A stretch of 64,000 bases of DNA from Eleginops maclovinus (Eukaryota; Chordata; Actinopteri; Perciformes; Eleginopidae). Below are positions 27,543-41,938 of this stretch, in pieces (position 1 is the stretch's first letter; the number at the start of each line of letters is the position of its first letter). The notes under the pieces were generated by a model. The model was not told where the DNA came from. It saw nothing but the letters and a program-made list of their open reading frames with translations, and searched no databases. The translations under genes and the position numbers were made by a program. The stretch spans positions 1,572,901-1,636,900 of the forward strand of contig NC_086355.1 in the NCBI RefSeq assembly GCF_036324505.1. Direction: 5' to 3'.

Positions 27543-30500
27543 GCATCATTCAAACATAATTCCCTCCTTATGGCTTTGGGAGAATAACACAGCATGAGGC
27601 GCTAACGTCACTTTCTGCCAAAATTAAGCCCCGCCCACTTTCCGGTGTAAATCCTACATTAGAAAATAAAAGTGTCTTCACGTCTTGAAGCTGCTGAGTC
27701 ATATATTGCACCTCAAACAACAAATAGATCCAGAGTTCGGTTCCTTTACTTCCTCTCCAGAAAAAAAGGAGAGTAAAGAAAGGATCAGAATCTCAGTCTC
27801 AGTGTCAGCCTGCTGCCTGCCACTCGTCCCCCCGCAGACCCCCCGGACATCCATCCCCTATTTATTCTCCGTAAGCTGTCTCTGCCGTCTGACCAGACAC
27901 CTGACCCCATCTCCATATCTCTGGACTCATTAAACCCTTTCTGACCCACAGAGAGATTGTTCTCTGGCATCACTTTAACATTTTACAGGGAGAACACACA
28001 TTAAATGTCCTTAATAGCGCCTCATAATAACCGAGGGGAAGCTTTCAAAGATCTACCTATAGAAACAAGTGCAGAGCGTTTTCGAAACGCACTGTGACTT
28101 ATTTTCTACATATGATATACAACGTACTCATAGTTTCTGGTTTTGTTTACACTGACGCAGGGTTTTAAATAAGTGTTCCCACTCCTTCTGACCTATCACG
28201 TTACAGGATTCTCCCTGTGGTGCAGTTTGTTGTCACTGAGCGGTGTGCAGTAGCTCTCATCATGTGCTTATGTCTCTTAATCCTGATCGTTGACTAGAGC
28301 CAGCGCTAAAGCTAAGATTAGCCCACATATGCAGTGCAGGGTCACACCCGGTTATAAACTAAGAGGTCACATACGCCCGGCATTAACAGGGTGACACCGA
28401 CACATGATTACACCCAGACACGGAGACATGCACAGTAACAGAGGCGTGTTGTGTCTTCCTCTCCGCTGCTGAGTGCTGTCTGACATGCTGTGGTGTCCTC
28501 ACTTAGTCAGGAGGACATGCAGTCATTTGGATGTGTGACGGCACTACCTGCACACACAGCTGAAGAACCAAGAGGAATGCTACTTCTCTTTCAGTCCTTA
28601 GCAATACATGTATTAAACTAATCAGCTTTATGTCAGATCAATCTGATATGATGACCCGAGGTTTTCCGCCTTCCACCCGGAGTCTTTACACCTATTACTC
28701 TGCTTTTTCAAAAACACTGTTTGGTGGATACATCTGAAACTAAAACTGGGCCAGTTGGAACACAATGAAGTACTTTGTGCGCAGACATTCATTGTGGCCA
28801 AGCACGCAACATACGTGGAGTCATTAACCTGTAAAGACTAAAGGGACAGCATTTGTAAAGCCATTGCCACCCCTCAAGTGTTTTCATTATAGAGTGACTA
28901 TTGTCCATAAGTAACTCAGGGTTCAGCATCCTGTCCTGCAGTACCTCCTGAACCACAGCTGACAACCTTGGTTTATGTTTATCCAGATAAAATTGCAGTT
29001 GTCTGAGAAGAAAATGTAGGCTAGAAGGGAAACATGTGCATAAATCCGCCGGATAATTAAACAATGCATGTTCTGAACGGTGATTTGACCCACTTCAGAA
29101 TGCAATGGGTTCTTTCTTAGTCCATAACTGGGTCTTCTGAGAAAAAATGCAATAGCTGGATTCATCTAAAAATGGGAAAGTTTCGTGTGAACAAGAAACA
29201 CTCCTTTGTTTACTTCCTGAACCTGATGACATCACTATGTAACACTTGCGCTCCTATCGCTCCAACACATTGTACGTGATAGCCTATGGAGCGATCTGTC
29301 TGGTTGGTTGGATTCTCTGTAAATGCTGTTTGCCAGTTCTGAAATCTATCTAGAGTCTTTTAGATGTGTCAAATAATAGTCAGCGGTACAAGACGGAATA
29401 AATATGGACCGTATTTTAGTCCACGACTATTTCTATTCCAGAAATTGCTTTTGAAATAATAACATTTCTTACTACGTCTGCCACGTTGGCAGCTGACCTG
29501 AAATGTTTACCCCACACAGCCAACATTGACTGTGTGTTTGGCAGGTGCTAATTTCATTCCCTTGTGATTTTTTGACAGATGCAGAGCAACGTTTTGGCTC
29601 GAACAAATTATACATGTTGATGGGAGAGCGGAAAGGAACAGAGCCGAGGTTTATCAGCAGAAAATACAGGGATTTTGACAACCAAAAGACAACTATGGAC
29701 AACAACAAAGAGCAGAATAAGCAGCATTTTCAGATTCAATCAAGGACAAGTCTCAGAATCTTAGGCATAGAACTTTTTTGTGTGAATAAGAGATAGTGAA
29801 CATGCATTTTGTCCAACTGGTACAAAAGTGATGCTAATCCTACATATGATCCTATAGACTCTCTTTCCCATCACTTTTGTGCGACCCCAGTGGGAATAAT
29901 AACCGTTACCATTACGGTGTTAAACACTGTTACACTGGCTGACCTGCAGAATACCTGTGCTGTGGTGTTAACAGCACCTCCGAGGTGTCAGAGAGAGGGA
30001 GAAGGTGACAGATAGGTGTCAGCTCCTCTGCCAGCGGCCAATCACATGCTAGGGATTTTTTTTTTTTGACAGCAAGAAACCTACTGGGTGAATCCAACGC
30101 TGCCACGATACACCCACGACTGATTCAACATCATACTGCAGTCCCAGATTTCTGCAGTTGCCGGGCAGAATACATACATTAAGATGGGATACGGTAAGTA
30201 TGGGAAGGAAGGTAAAGGGGAGTAAGTAATAAACACTATACATTTGTTGTCAGATCACCTGAAATGTTGGTGATAAAATGAAGTTTATGTACTGAAATAA
30301 TGCAACTCAGTAAAAATAAGAAAAGTGCAGACTACTTAAGCATACCCAACGTGACACAAATAAAAAAACAACACCATTTTGAGTGGGGGTGAATAGGGCT
30401 TCATGACAGTTGTTCTATTTAAGAATAAAGCAAAGTACAAATATATGTAAAATCATAAAAGGTTAAATTAAATATGTGCAGAAGGTACAATATATAACAA

Positions 30501-31085
30501 TACATTTATTCAGTGGTGTGATTGTATTATCAACGCTGATTTGTGCAGGTTTTTAAAGTAGAGAAAGGTTTTTGGTTTTGGCTTCAGGCATTTCAGAGCA
30601 TCTTATTTATTTCTGCAGCCGCTGTGCAACCTCAGCAGTTAAAGATAAATCCACTTTGATCCGTCTTCCTCTACCGTCATTTATCGACAGCGGTAGAAAC
30701 ATTTCACTTTCATTTCGTCGAGTACATCATCGTTACATCATTCACTATCAGGTATTTATCGCTGTGCAGTTAGGAGGACGGAGAGGCTGCAGATTGTCGT
30801 TGTATTCCCTGCAGGTTTGTATATAATGTGTGTTAAGTGATGCCATAATGTGAGACTGTATGCATGCGTAATGTGTAGACTTAAGTGTGTTTAAATGTGT
30901 TTATATATAATTACACAGAAGCTGGAAGGTCACAGTAAACACGAGAGCCCGGCCATACGTTTCCATCCCGAGGCGTCAACACATTTATTCAGAAAAAGAG
31001 AATAAAGCTGAGTGCTATTTACATACAATTACGGCTCATCATGTATAAACACGATCACACAGTGTGTGAGCTTCAGCTGCAGATC
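27543..31085. other. Intronic sequence, no gene recognised
   Basis: A 12-base T run lies at about 30056-30067. The minus-strand frame at 28789-29064 is open for 91 codons but I see no domain in it. Confidence 0.55.
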
Positions 31086-31134
31086 ACACACACACACACA
31101 CACACAACACACACACACACACACACACACACAC
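31086..31134 (+). repeat. (AC)n microsatellite, interrupted
   Basis: Two AC blocks joined by AACA. Confidence 0.95.
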
Positions 31135-31222
31135 CGAGTGCCTCATCAAACACACACACACATATGGCAGCAAGGCGTCACTGAGAGCTCAGCTATAATA
31201 CTGTCTGGGCCACCATATGGAG

Positions 31223-31225
<3 letters not shown>

Positions 31226-31315
<90 letters not shown>

Positions 31316-31338
31316 CAGAAAGAGAGAGAGAGAGAGAG
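31226..31338 (+). repeat. Compound (GT)n(GA)n microsatellite
   Basis: (GT)n to 31305, then (GA)n with an ACAGAA break. Confidence 0.98.
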
Positions 31339-31635
31339 CACAGGAATGTGTGTTGTGTGTTTACCAAACCACTAAAGAGGAGAGTGTTTGAATAATGGGA
31401 AGCAGTCACTGTATGTTTACCTGACCCTAACTGAGAGCAGATTGCTTCCGTCAGAGTGAGTGTAAGTGTGTAAGTGTGTAAGTGTGTGTGTGTGATGTAC
31501 CTAACTGTACAATGAGCTGGGAGCCTGGCTCGGTCAGATATCTTGGCAGAGGTGAACACAAGAGCTTTCGTAAAAAAAAGGCCTGGGAAAACTGCTGAGC
31601 GCGGCCATTATCAGTTTGAGAGTGAGAGTGAGTGT

Positions 31636-31637
<2 letters not shown>

Positions 31638-31705
<68 letters not shown>
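31638..31705 (+). repeat. (GT)n microsatellite
   Basis: Perfect tract of 34 units after a GAGTGAGT run. Confidence 0.98.
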
Positions 31706-31706
<1 letters not shown>

Positions 31707-34274
31707 TCTCTTTATACAGTTGGAACCGTGGTGTAAACACCTCGGTGACGCCACCACATTTGAAGCTCTCCTTCCTCCTCACTGAACCTCAGCGCAGGTT
31801 TTCTCAAAAACACTGACGTATCATTTAAGTATCAACTCAACAAAACCAGGAGCCTAAAACATCTGCTGCGGTCCTGCCCTCCATCACAAACTTAAGTGCA
31901 TTCAAGAATAAGAAGAAAATGGACCGTAAGTTTAACAAAGTACAGCATTTTGGCTTTTTACAGAAGCGTGCTTACTTTGTAAAACTGATCGTTATTTACT
32001 TCTTCACAAAAAAGCAACATTTTCCATGGCTAATCTGTCTGCTAGCACATCATTTATTCAGATTCAAAGCTGCTGGGTTTGTTGTTTGTGAGTAAAAACA
32101 TGAATCCTATTGGTTATCAGCCACAACCTACAAATAAGCAAGAAAAAAAGAGTAAAAAAGGAGGACTTGATTGCATTAGACAGTAACTGACCCGTGCTGC
32201 TAGCTAGCTTAGCAACATTTCTATTGAGAGAAATGTGACATCGTTCCTGGCAGACACAAAGATCAGGTTTATGAACCAAAAACTACGGGAATGTGTAATC
32301 AAACACGGGTTAAATCGGTCATACATGTATTTACGGTGATGATAGAGTAAGTTGGTGTGTCTTTCTAGACTTGCAGCATGCTAAATTAGCAGCTAAGTGG
32401 CTAACAGGCTTGATAACTGTCAGCAAACGTGCACGTGACATTTGTAAAAACAAGAAATCTCAAGTCTGTAATTAGAAAAGGAGTCAATTGGATCATAAAT
32501 GAATTTAAATAATATATTACTTGTTGTAAGTTGTTGTTGTAGCATTAACAGCTACCATGGTTCTAACGTAGAAGCTAAGTGGCTGACTAACAGGCTTGAT
32601 CACTACTACTGCACTAGCTTCAAATGATCTGGATCCAGGACTGTCTTCACTTTTGTACAGTGGGAGGAAAGAAGACAGGGTTATCTAAAGACTGTATACA
32701 GTCTATAGATTACACCCTCACTGTGCTACAATATAAGAAACAGTAAAGAAAGAGAGAGCCCCTGCCTCTAGTTCTTCAGTGGAAGCAGATCCCCACATTT
32801 CAAAAAGACTGTGCAATTTAGCTTTTCCTCTCAGATTTCTTCAGGAACCAGCAGCTGAGACGCCTCTTACAGGGAATATTCCCACAAACCCCCAGGTGAT
32901 CCAACAGCAGAAATCAGTTGTAACACTTCAGAGCACAAGCCTGAGTGATCGTGCTTCACTCAACCTCCTCCTCCTCCTCCTCCTCCTCCTCCTCCTCCTC
33001 CTCCTCCTCCTCTCCGAGTGCACCTGATTTCAACTCATCCTCTCATCCCTCACTCATCCTGGGAGGAAAACCCACAGATCTGTAGGGAGAAGAGGGTACA
33101 TATGTGAGTGTGTGTGTAGCCATCCAGTTGCAGGATCCATCATATCTCCAGCAGACTATTTGCTGAGTAAGCACAAACACAGCGTCTAACACCACAAGCT
33201 CCACACCCTTCAGGGAGGGGGTGAAATGACCGGGATATCTGAGTGTTGTTCACACCCAGAGTCATGCTGCCACTCTTGGGCATGTCCCCTCGTTGACAGG
33301 TGTGGAATACATTCGAGCACACATGCACTGACACAGAGCATATGCAGTGGAGGCTGTCGGCTCCAGATGGCAATGCAAAGAAGGCCAGAAAGTGACGGAG
33401 GTACTCGTTATAAAAGCCATTTTCCATCCTGTTTTTATTGCATATAACTTCAAGAACAAACATTACCATTGTCAGTGGTTCGCTTCCACAAAAAGCCAAT
33501 GGGATGTGCAGGAATCTCTGTTGTACGTAATCTAATTATTGTTCCCAAATCGTGCATCCTAAATAAGCTTAATCGTGCTGTGAGATTGTGACAGCTTGAA
33601 GTGAGACGCTGTGGTTTATCCAGCACCAGCTCCGAGCCTCCATCACAATGGATCTGCGACACAGAGCATGTGTCACCCATCTGTCAGAAAATGTGTCAAC
33701 AGCGCCGAAACACCCGGCTAAAAGTGGCTGCGCCCCGTTAAGGCGCATCCATGCTCCTCTGAACGCTCCCTGCCTCCTGAACACCGTCTCACTGAGCCTG
33801 CATCTCCCTCACAGATAACTCACTGATCCCGTTAGGGGTTTTTCCAATCAGTTATCTTCTGTTGGGGGGGCTGTATGCAGAAGCAAACTGAAAGACATCT
33901 TCCTAATTTACTGTAAAGTGCGTGAGATGTCTGCAGTAAGGAGGTCAGTCATTTTCACTTTGAAAGCCAATTATTAATGAAAAAGGCTTATTCTCCACAG
34001 ACCCAATGAGCTATGGACTGAGGGAGGCAAAGTATATGTGATGAAAACCACTTTTTATAAACTGATTTGTTTCAATCTTTACCCTTATTTTATTTTTTAT
34101 CAAACGTTTTTATTTATCCGATTTTGGGGAAAAAATGTAAATGATTTAACGTTGACACAAAAAAGCCTTTTGTTACATTTTCTGTTGATTTAGCTAAAGT
34201 TTATTCCTGCTTTTTGATAGGTTGCTTACATCCTTTATCTGTCACACACAGCCGCACACACGCACCACCAATAC

Positions 34275-34278
<4 letters not shown>
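31706..34278. other. Intronic sequence, no gene recognised
   Basis: A short diverged duplication (GCTAAGTGGCT-AACAGGCTTGAT) occurs near 32390 and 32575. No exon was recognised. Confidence 0.55.
32964..33012 (+). repeat. (CTC)n trinucleotide repeat
   Basis: About 16 CTC units. It produces a poly-Leu open frame that is not a gene. Confidence 0.97.

Positions 34279-34321
<43 letters not shown>
34279..34321 (+). repeat. (GT)n microsatellite
   Basis: Perfect tract of about 21 units. Confidence 0.97.
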
Positions 34322-34324
<3 letters not shown>

Positions 34325-34971
34325 TACAGTTTGCATAATAGTGCTGCATGATTATGAACAAATATGTATTTTGCGACTTTTTGGACTGATATTGCAATTA
34401 TGACATGACTCACAAAAGTGGAAGGATTGATCCTTATTCTTATAATATTTAAAAATACATGAAAATGATTGTCATCTAAAAGATATGAAGCAGCAAATAT
34501 GTTTTGTGAAGTCTGTAAAATAGTATTTGAAGGCTGAGATTTCCCTGCAGCCTCAGAATACTTCATGCAAATTATATATTAGCCTTCAAAATATATCTCT
34601 CTCCTTCAAATTTGAATATTCCACAAGTCCATTTTGTGATTGCATTGAAATATAGATTATGTGTGCAGCTGCAGAGCATATCAAGCTGATTTAAAAGTGC
34701 CCAGAGCTCCATGGTGCGTTCTTTCTACAACATGCATAACCACCTGGTCCAACATATGCCTTCTAGTAAGCGAACTCCATCCTTATCCCTTGTCTGCATG
34801 ATTTAAAAACAGTCAGGTTTTAAGGAGAGACTCTCTCTCCCTGCTGCACCCTGTATCTCTGCAGTCACCATCAATGATTTACTCGGGGTTGTAAGCTACA
34901 GCACAGCCAGACTGTGAGCTGAATAATTGAGCAGGAGCAGGGTGATGTCCAAGGAGTCTGTCAAAATATAT

Positions 34972-34974
<3 letters not shown>

Positions 34975-35019
<45 letters not shown>
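34975..35019 (+). repeat. (GT)n microsatellite
   Basis: Perfect tract of about 22 units. Confidence 0.97.
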
Positions 35020-35020
<1 letters not shown>

Positions 35021-35185
35021 CCCTATGTTGTGAGTGTATTTCAACAGCTATAAATATCTGTGCAGCACGGTGAGATAATCACAAATCAAGCTCAAGGACA
35101 AAGAGGACGGACAAGTACTGTCTCACTATCTGATGATGGGATGGGAGAATGGGTACGTCTGTGTGTGAGTGTGTGCAAGTCTACG

Positions 35186-35397
<212 letters not shown>

Positions 35398-35659
35398 TCT
35401 GATCGATATGAAGCATTGTCTGGGTTGCAGGCTTGCCAAATGTGATCATCACTGTTCTATGAGACTCCCAGTCTGTGAGTAAGAAGCTTTAAACACAGAA
35501 ACTACAAGGAGCTGATGCTTGAAGACTTGGAAGTACTCACGCTTTATCGTGTTTTATTAAAACTAGCACCTCTCAGATCTCATTAAAACACAGAAACCAG
35601 CACACACTTCATCTTGGAGTCAAAACTGACATCTCTCTTTACTCCTCCTGCAACACATT

Positions 35660-35800
35660 ACTCACCCAGTATAGTTTTATCTTCACAAGAGGACTCATTT
35701 TCAGGTTCCTATTTGTATTTTGTGCTTCTACCCTGACATATTTCAATGCTTTAATGTTCAAAAAGGTCTTTGTAATAACCCTAAAGAGCGTAGTCATCCA
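35660..35800 (+). repeat. Dispersed repeat R1-like fragment
   Basis: CATATTTCAATGCTTTAATG followed by TTCAAAAAGGTCTTTGTAA matches the internal block seen near 6.1 kb and, more briefly, near 38.0 kb. Confidence 0.5.
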
Positions 35801-36758
35801 GCACAGACATACAGGTTGCAGCAACAAGTGGACTCAGAGGAAAACAAGACTTGTCTAAAGTAGAAAACCGTATTTTATTCAGATTTCTTTTCCAGTGTTG
35901 AATTCAGTTGTTTCAGTTTGTAACCACAGACCTGACACATGATTATGGTCAAGTTGAAGGACATTTAAAGTGCATTCTCACACTAAAATGGTAAAGATTG
36001 AACAGTTGCAAGGGGAGTTTATAAGCAAGAGAAAAGTAAGATGTTGCATAAGAAGCGTAGTGTAGTTTTACTGCTAGAATATTGAGAAATTAGAAACTGA
36101 AAGTGGCAAAACATCTTCCTTTTATTTAATTTTACTGCCCAAATACTCTGATTCATGTTGCACATCATTCTTAATTTCAATGATGCATTATTCACTAGTT
36201 TAAACTTCCTAAATGACATGAATTCCTGGATTTCGGAGACATTTCGGTGCTATTTTTCACTCCCTGTTTCCAGATCATTTTTCCCTGTCCTCTTGTTGTT
36301 CCGTTGGAGTCTTTTCAATCTAAACCGATTTCCATGCTGCATGCCAAAGCACACAGTGTCACCTGGGTTACAGCTGGAGAAAAACAACACCCACCACGCA
36401 ACGCACCGGGAAAAGACATTTCCCTTTCAGACGTTAGAAAAGCTTCTGGGAGTTTTATAGCGGCAGGAATCATTCATACTGTCAGCCCACACAAAGCACC
36501 GGCAGAGACTCGGGTTTGAACTAATTCAATGAAAGGTGAATGTGCTTCTGTCACAGAGTTATGGGGCTTATTGTTCAGCATGTGACAGTCGGACTGAACC
36601 CTTTATTTAGAAAGGAGAAAATAAAAGACACACCGAGAGAGGTTAGCGCTAAAAGCTAAAATTAGCCCGACTGTTTCAATCTGGTTTGCAGATGTTGAGG
36701 CTTTGCAGCGATTTCATCTGTTTTCATTCTCAAAAAAACTACCATTGCAGTCTGTTTG

Positions 36759-37310
36759 TGAGAGGACTCTTTAAAGTAGAGACGCTACATACTGATATAC
36801 ACCTGAACATCAGCAGGAGAGGACTCTTTAAAGTAGAGACACTACATACTGATATACACCTGAACATCAGCAGGAGAGGACTCTTTAAAGTAGAGACACT
36901 ACATACTGATATACACCTGAACATCAGCAGGAGAGGACTCTTTAAAGTAGAGACACTACATACTGATATACACCTGAACATCAGCAGGAGAGGACTCTTT
37001 AAAGTAGAGACACTACATACTGATATACACCTGAACATCAGCAGGAGAGGACTCTTTAAAGTAGAGACTCTACATACTGATATACACCTGAACATCAGCA
37101 GGAGAGGACTCTTTAAAGTAGAGACTCTACATACTGATATACACCTGAACATCAGCAGGAGAGGACTCTTTAAAGTAGAGACTCTACATACTGATATACA
37201 CCTGAACATCAGCAGGAGAGGACTCTTTAAAGTAGAGACACTACATACTGATATACACCTGAACATCAGCAGGAGAGGACTCTTTAAAGTAGAGACGCTA
37301 CATACTGATT
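36759..37310 (+). repeat. Minisatellite B, array 2 (57-bp unit, about 10 copies)
   Basis: Same 57-bp unit and orientation as the array near 8.3 kb. The copies are almost identical and differ mainly at GACTC/GACAC/GACGC. Variants cluster in runs, which indicates recent local homogenisation. Confidence 0.97.
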
Positions 37311-39742
37311 GTTTCACATTCATCTACGAAAGCCGAGGCCAGCAGCCTGTAAACCTCTTTAGATGAGGAGCGTTGACTTCATCTTCTCTCTGAATGCGTT
37401 TCTCTGAAGCTCTTCAGTGGAACTCTTTATGAAGTCTGTGCAGGCGAGCACACGGGGTCAGGAGGGGAATAATACATAAATAATGAGCATTAATAAAAAG
37501 ATACTGCATCACCTTGTTAGCTAACAGGATCCTGCTGTGAACACAAACTGTGATCCTGACTCTCAGGTGAGCGTGATCCCACATATAAAACAGTACCGGT
37601 GAATAAATCCTGAGGGGCTCTGGATCCTCTCATGGGTAGAAAAGCACTGCTTTAAATGGATACACAGACTCCTGCACCTTCATGTTTTACAGTTTGAATC
37701 AATCGACTGAAAGTGTTAGAAATGATTCTGATAACCTAAATCTGGGTTTCCATTTGTTCTGTTACGCCAACTTCATTCCTACTAATTACCACAAGTTTTA
37801 CTCTTTCGTTTCGAAATGTACATTTACATAAAATCCAAACTCATTTCTGAGTTAAAAAAGGAACAAATGTTGATTGATTTTGTCCCCAGATGAATTCCAT
37901 AAAACCCAAAACCTATTCTAACCCTAAACAGTACATTATTTGAAATAAAAAAGTCCCGGCAGTAGACTTGGTCACATTTCCCTGGACAACACGATAACAT
38001 TTATACAATATCAATGTTGAAAAAGCTCTTTATTTTTGCTCATACTGTCTAAACAAATCAGATGAGTGTCGTTATTATTCAATTAAGAGTATCCTGTAAT
38101 GCCCAGCTGACCACACAGTCACATAGACGTGAAGAAAGTATTACAAACAAAACTACTACAGTCAAACCTCAGAGACAAGCCTGAGAGAGCACAAGCTCCA
38201 GACGGCTCTGATCTCTGGAGTTTTGCAGACAAGCAAATGTTTCGGTAGACTTAACTCCCTGATAAGAAACAAATCCAGAAACAGCATGCTCCTACCTGTG
38301 TGTGATCCAATTTCCCAGATTTAGAGGCAACTTTAGAGACATTTAGACCCAATAACAGCCATATGGAGGCAGACGTCGGAAGAAGAGTTAGGGTTAGGGT
38401 CCTGAAAGAAGCGGCTCTGCACAGAAAACTAAAATACTTCGACCAGTCTGACAACAGAGAGACGGATCTCCTGCAGAACATGGCTGATGCCTCTGTTAGG
38501 AGAAAGGTCAGGTGTCACATATTCTTTCTCTACAAGAGTATGAAGTACAGGGATGAAGAAAGGAAGAGGAACAGGGTCTCTGCCATGCATACTGAACAGA
38601 GGCTGGAGGAAAAGCACCTTTACGTTGGTTTAAATGAACCGGTGGCTCGATGTGTATCTTAAGGAGAGAGTGTTTGGTGGAAAGTCTGCAGAACTGACAA
38701 TATTGGAGTCCAACGACACCTTGTTTCAGTGGACCGATCAACGGTTACTTTACCATTGACCAGTGGAACAACTTGCCTTGGTCAATCATCGAAAAACTAT
38801 AAAGCATTTTAAAAACAGTCAGTAAGGGACGGATATACGTATAAACTTCTGTACTTTATTAGACAAATTATCCGTCATTTTGGGCTTTATTTACTAAGAT
38901 TTCTTTAGTCTATTGGTCCTTTTTTAAATGGATAATGAATTATTTCTACGAGAATTATGAGCACATTTCATTCAGAGTTAAAGATGCATGATTCTTTGTG
39001 GAGGTACGCAGTTTTACAGACTTTAATTAAGGGTATCATACCATAAAACATAACATTTTAGGGACTTCTTTACAGCTTTATACAGTAAACTGTGTAAAAA
39101 TGAATGGTTTTAACCTAGATCAAATAAAACAATAACTTGTGCAAGAAAGAGTTAGCATTGTTAGCATTGTTAGCATTTCTTATCCGTAGTCCCCGGGCAG
39201 ATGTTATAAAGTGACCCTAAAAACAACCTACTTTTAAAATAACAAGTTCATACAATCATTAAAACGTGCAACATAGAGGCTCACAAATCAATATCCAAAA
39301 CCATGCATCTAAACACACAGAGGTCAGCTGGTAGCGTTTGTGTGTCTTGAACCAGCTTGTTGTTGTGAGCGGTTCAACAGGAAGATGAAGCTGTTTTGCT
39401 TCCCGCTGCACACAGAGCTGCTGGGTCTGCTGGGGGTGATTTCTCGCAGCTTGACGAGGAGGGATGGATAAATATTTTAGTAGTGGAGTGTGAGATCTCG
39501 CTGCTATATCATGTATGTGTAATTGTGCGAGCAGGAAGCATCCTTTTAGGGGATGTTCTCCTCCAAACCCCCGACAGAGAGGCCAAGATCAGCTAATGCT
39601 TCACACAATTATACACAGGGTGCAGGATAAAGCCCTGGAGACTGTTATACATCAGTTTCCCCATGAGACTACAGACCTTATTCAGTCATAACCACATGCA
39701 TTACATCTTCAAAAACGTGCATGTCTTAAGCCCAGGGAGCAT
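37311..39742. other. Intronic sequence with one 99-codon open frame of unknown status
   Basis: 38363-38662 (+) is open (MEADVGRRVRVRVLKEAALH...), rich in Arg/Lys/Glu. I find no domain, splice context or neighbour supporting it, so I do not call it a gene. Confidence 0.5.
38010..38060 (+). repeat. Dispersed repeat R1-like short fragment
   Basis: The sequence GTTGAAAAAGCTCTTTATTT followed by TTGCTCATACTGTCT is the same internal block as near 6.1 and 35.7 kb. Confidence 0.5.
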
Positions 39743-40740
39743 GTACAGCACGGTCACATGACTTCACGTCACCACCGCTAAGCTAAAGGCGGCTAATGTT
39801 GGGCTATAAAGGAACTACAGCACGGTCACATGACTTCACGTCACCACCGCTAAGCTAAAGGAGGCTAATGTTGGACTATAAAGGAACTACAGCACGGTCA
39901 CATGACTTCACGTCCCCACCGCTAAGCCAAAGGCGGCTAATGTTGGGCTATAAAGGAACTACAGCACGGTCACATGACTTCACATCACCACCGCTAAGCT
40001 AAAGGAGGCTAATGTTGGGCTATAAAGGAACTACAGCACGGTCACATGACTTCACGTCCCCGCCGCTAAGCTAAAGGAGGCTAATGTTGGGCTGTAAAGG
40101 AACTACAGCACGGTCACATGACTTCACGTCCCCGCCGCTAAGCTAAAGGAGGCTAATGTTGGGCTATAAAGGAACTACAGCACGGTCACATGACTTCACG
40201 TCACCACCGCTAAGCTAAAGGAGGCTAATGTTGGACTATAAAGGAACTACAGCACGGTCACATGACTTCACATCACCACCGCTAAGCTAAAGGAGGCTAA
40301 TGTTGGGCTATAAAGGAACTACAGCACGGTCACATGACTTCACGTCCCCGCCGCTAAGCTAAAGGAGGCTAATGTTGGGCTATAAAGGAACTACAGCACG
40401 GTCACATGACTTCACATCCCCACCGCTAAGCCAAAGGCGGCTAATGTTGGGCTATAAAGGAACTACAGCACGGTCACATGACTTCACGTCCCCACCGCTA
40501 AGCCAAAGGCGGCTAATGTTGGGCTATAAAGGAACTACAGCACGGTCACATGACTTCACATCACCACCGCTAAGCTAAAGGAGGCTAATGTTGGGCTATA
40601 AAGGAACTACAGCACGGTCACATGACTTCACGTCCCCGCCGCTAAGCTAAAGGCGGCTAATGTTGGGCTATAAAGGAACTACAGCACGGTCACATGACTT
40701 CACGTCACCACCGCTAAGCTAAAGGCGGCTAACGTTGGGC
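39743..40740 (+). repeat. Minisatellite A, array 3 (72-bp unit, about 14 copies)
   Basis: Same unit and orientation. It carries its own variants (GTCCCCGCC, GTCCCCACC, GCTAAGCC) not seen in the other arrays. The variants recur along the array, which indicates unit-block duplications. Confidence 0.97.
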
Positions 40741-41071
40741 CTGAACATGAGCAGAGTATGTCCTCTTTAATATTTAACCTTTTCAAATATAAAATCCTCA
40801 GAATGTTATACACACCTTACTTTCCTTTAATGCCATCATTTGCCACACTGCCTTTATTAGTGAACAGCAGACTGGAGTAGATCCTAACATTAGCATCCTT
40901 TTAACTGAATCCAAAATCACATCCTGAGACACGAACAGATTCACACTCCCACTAAATAAATACACAAACATTTAGTAGAGCCTTTTGAATTAAAATACAT
41001 AATTAACTAAACTGGTGGGCGTCACCTTGGCACAACAAACCCCTCTGCTCTTCCTGAGGGAAAGGAGGATA

Positions 41072-41092
41072 ACACACACACACACACACACA
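41072..41092 (+). repeat. (AC)n microsatellite, short
   Basis: About ten units. A similar short tract lies at 41289-41312. Confidence 0.93.
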
Positions 41093-41544
41093 GACAAACA
41101 CACACTTCCTCTTTATCACATCCTTTCTTCCACAGTAAGCGGAGAAAGGCAGCGGTATATTTCATCCTCCGTGGATTACAGGGGGATGTCAGTTCAGGTG
41201 AGCGGGACACCGGAGACGGAGCTAAAGACTTATATCCTCCGTCACCTCTTGGTAGAGGGACAGACTACACTGGACTATGCAATATCTGACACACACACAC
41301 ACACACACACACTTCACACACAGTAATAATGACATCTAGGCTTTGTACAGTGTCCTGCTGAGGTATTCAAATGGAGAGTCATTTATTCACAGCGGCTCTA
41401 CAGCGGTGTGTGTTTTAGGATAATATCCTCCGTTAAATACATAAAGAGACCAAATATTCAGGAGCTGAAGACCATTGATCCGTCCAGCTAACACTTCTGG
41501 CTCTATTAACATAAATGAGAGCCTCTTTGGTTCAACGCATTTAA

Positions 41545-41660
41545 CTGCAGTAACACTATGGGACCATATGGAGAGAGGAACTCCCTCTGGAGGGATTTTA
41601 GCCTTTGCAGACCATTGACATGCACACAAAAACACACCACAGGAACGGGGAAGCCAAACA
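41545..41660 (+). repeat. Dispersed repeat R1, terminal part
   Basis: CCCTCTGGAGGGATTTTAGC, CTTTGCAGACCATTGACATG and CACACCACAGGAACGGG align with the copies near 0.9 kb (+), 26.2 kb (-) and 49.6 kb (-). Confidence 0.72.
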
Positions 41661-41744
41661 CTGTGCTGCTTTTTAGCCTGGAATTAGAATTGGCTCGTGT
41701 CACCCTGTATTAACTGTAGTGCAGTTTAGAGCTGCAAGGGAAAA

Positions 41745-41938
<194 letters not shown>

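Noticed and set aside
38385..38400. Interstitial telomere repeat (GTTAGGGTTAGGG)
   Set aside because: Only two units, and similar short TTAGGG/CCCTAA pieces elsewhere (14322, 25588) are isolated.
38363..38662. 99-codon open frame as a gene
   Set aside because: No recognisable domain, no splice context, and it is antisense inside cask intron 1. Left as unknown.
40372..40578. Open frame through the 72-bp array
   Set aside because: Same reason: 72 bp is 24 codons, and other copies of the unit break the frame.
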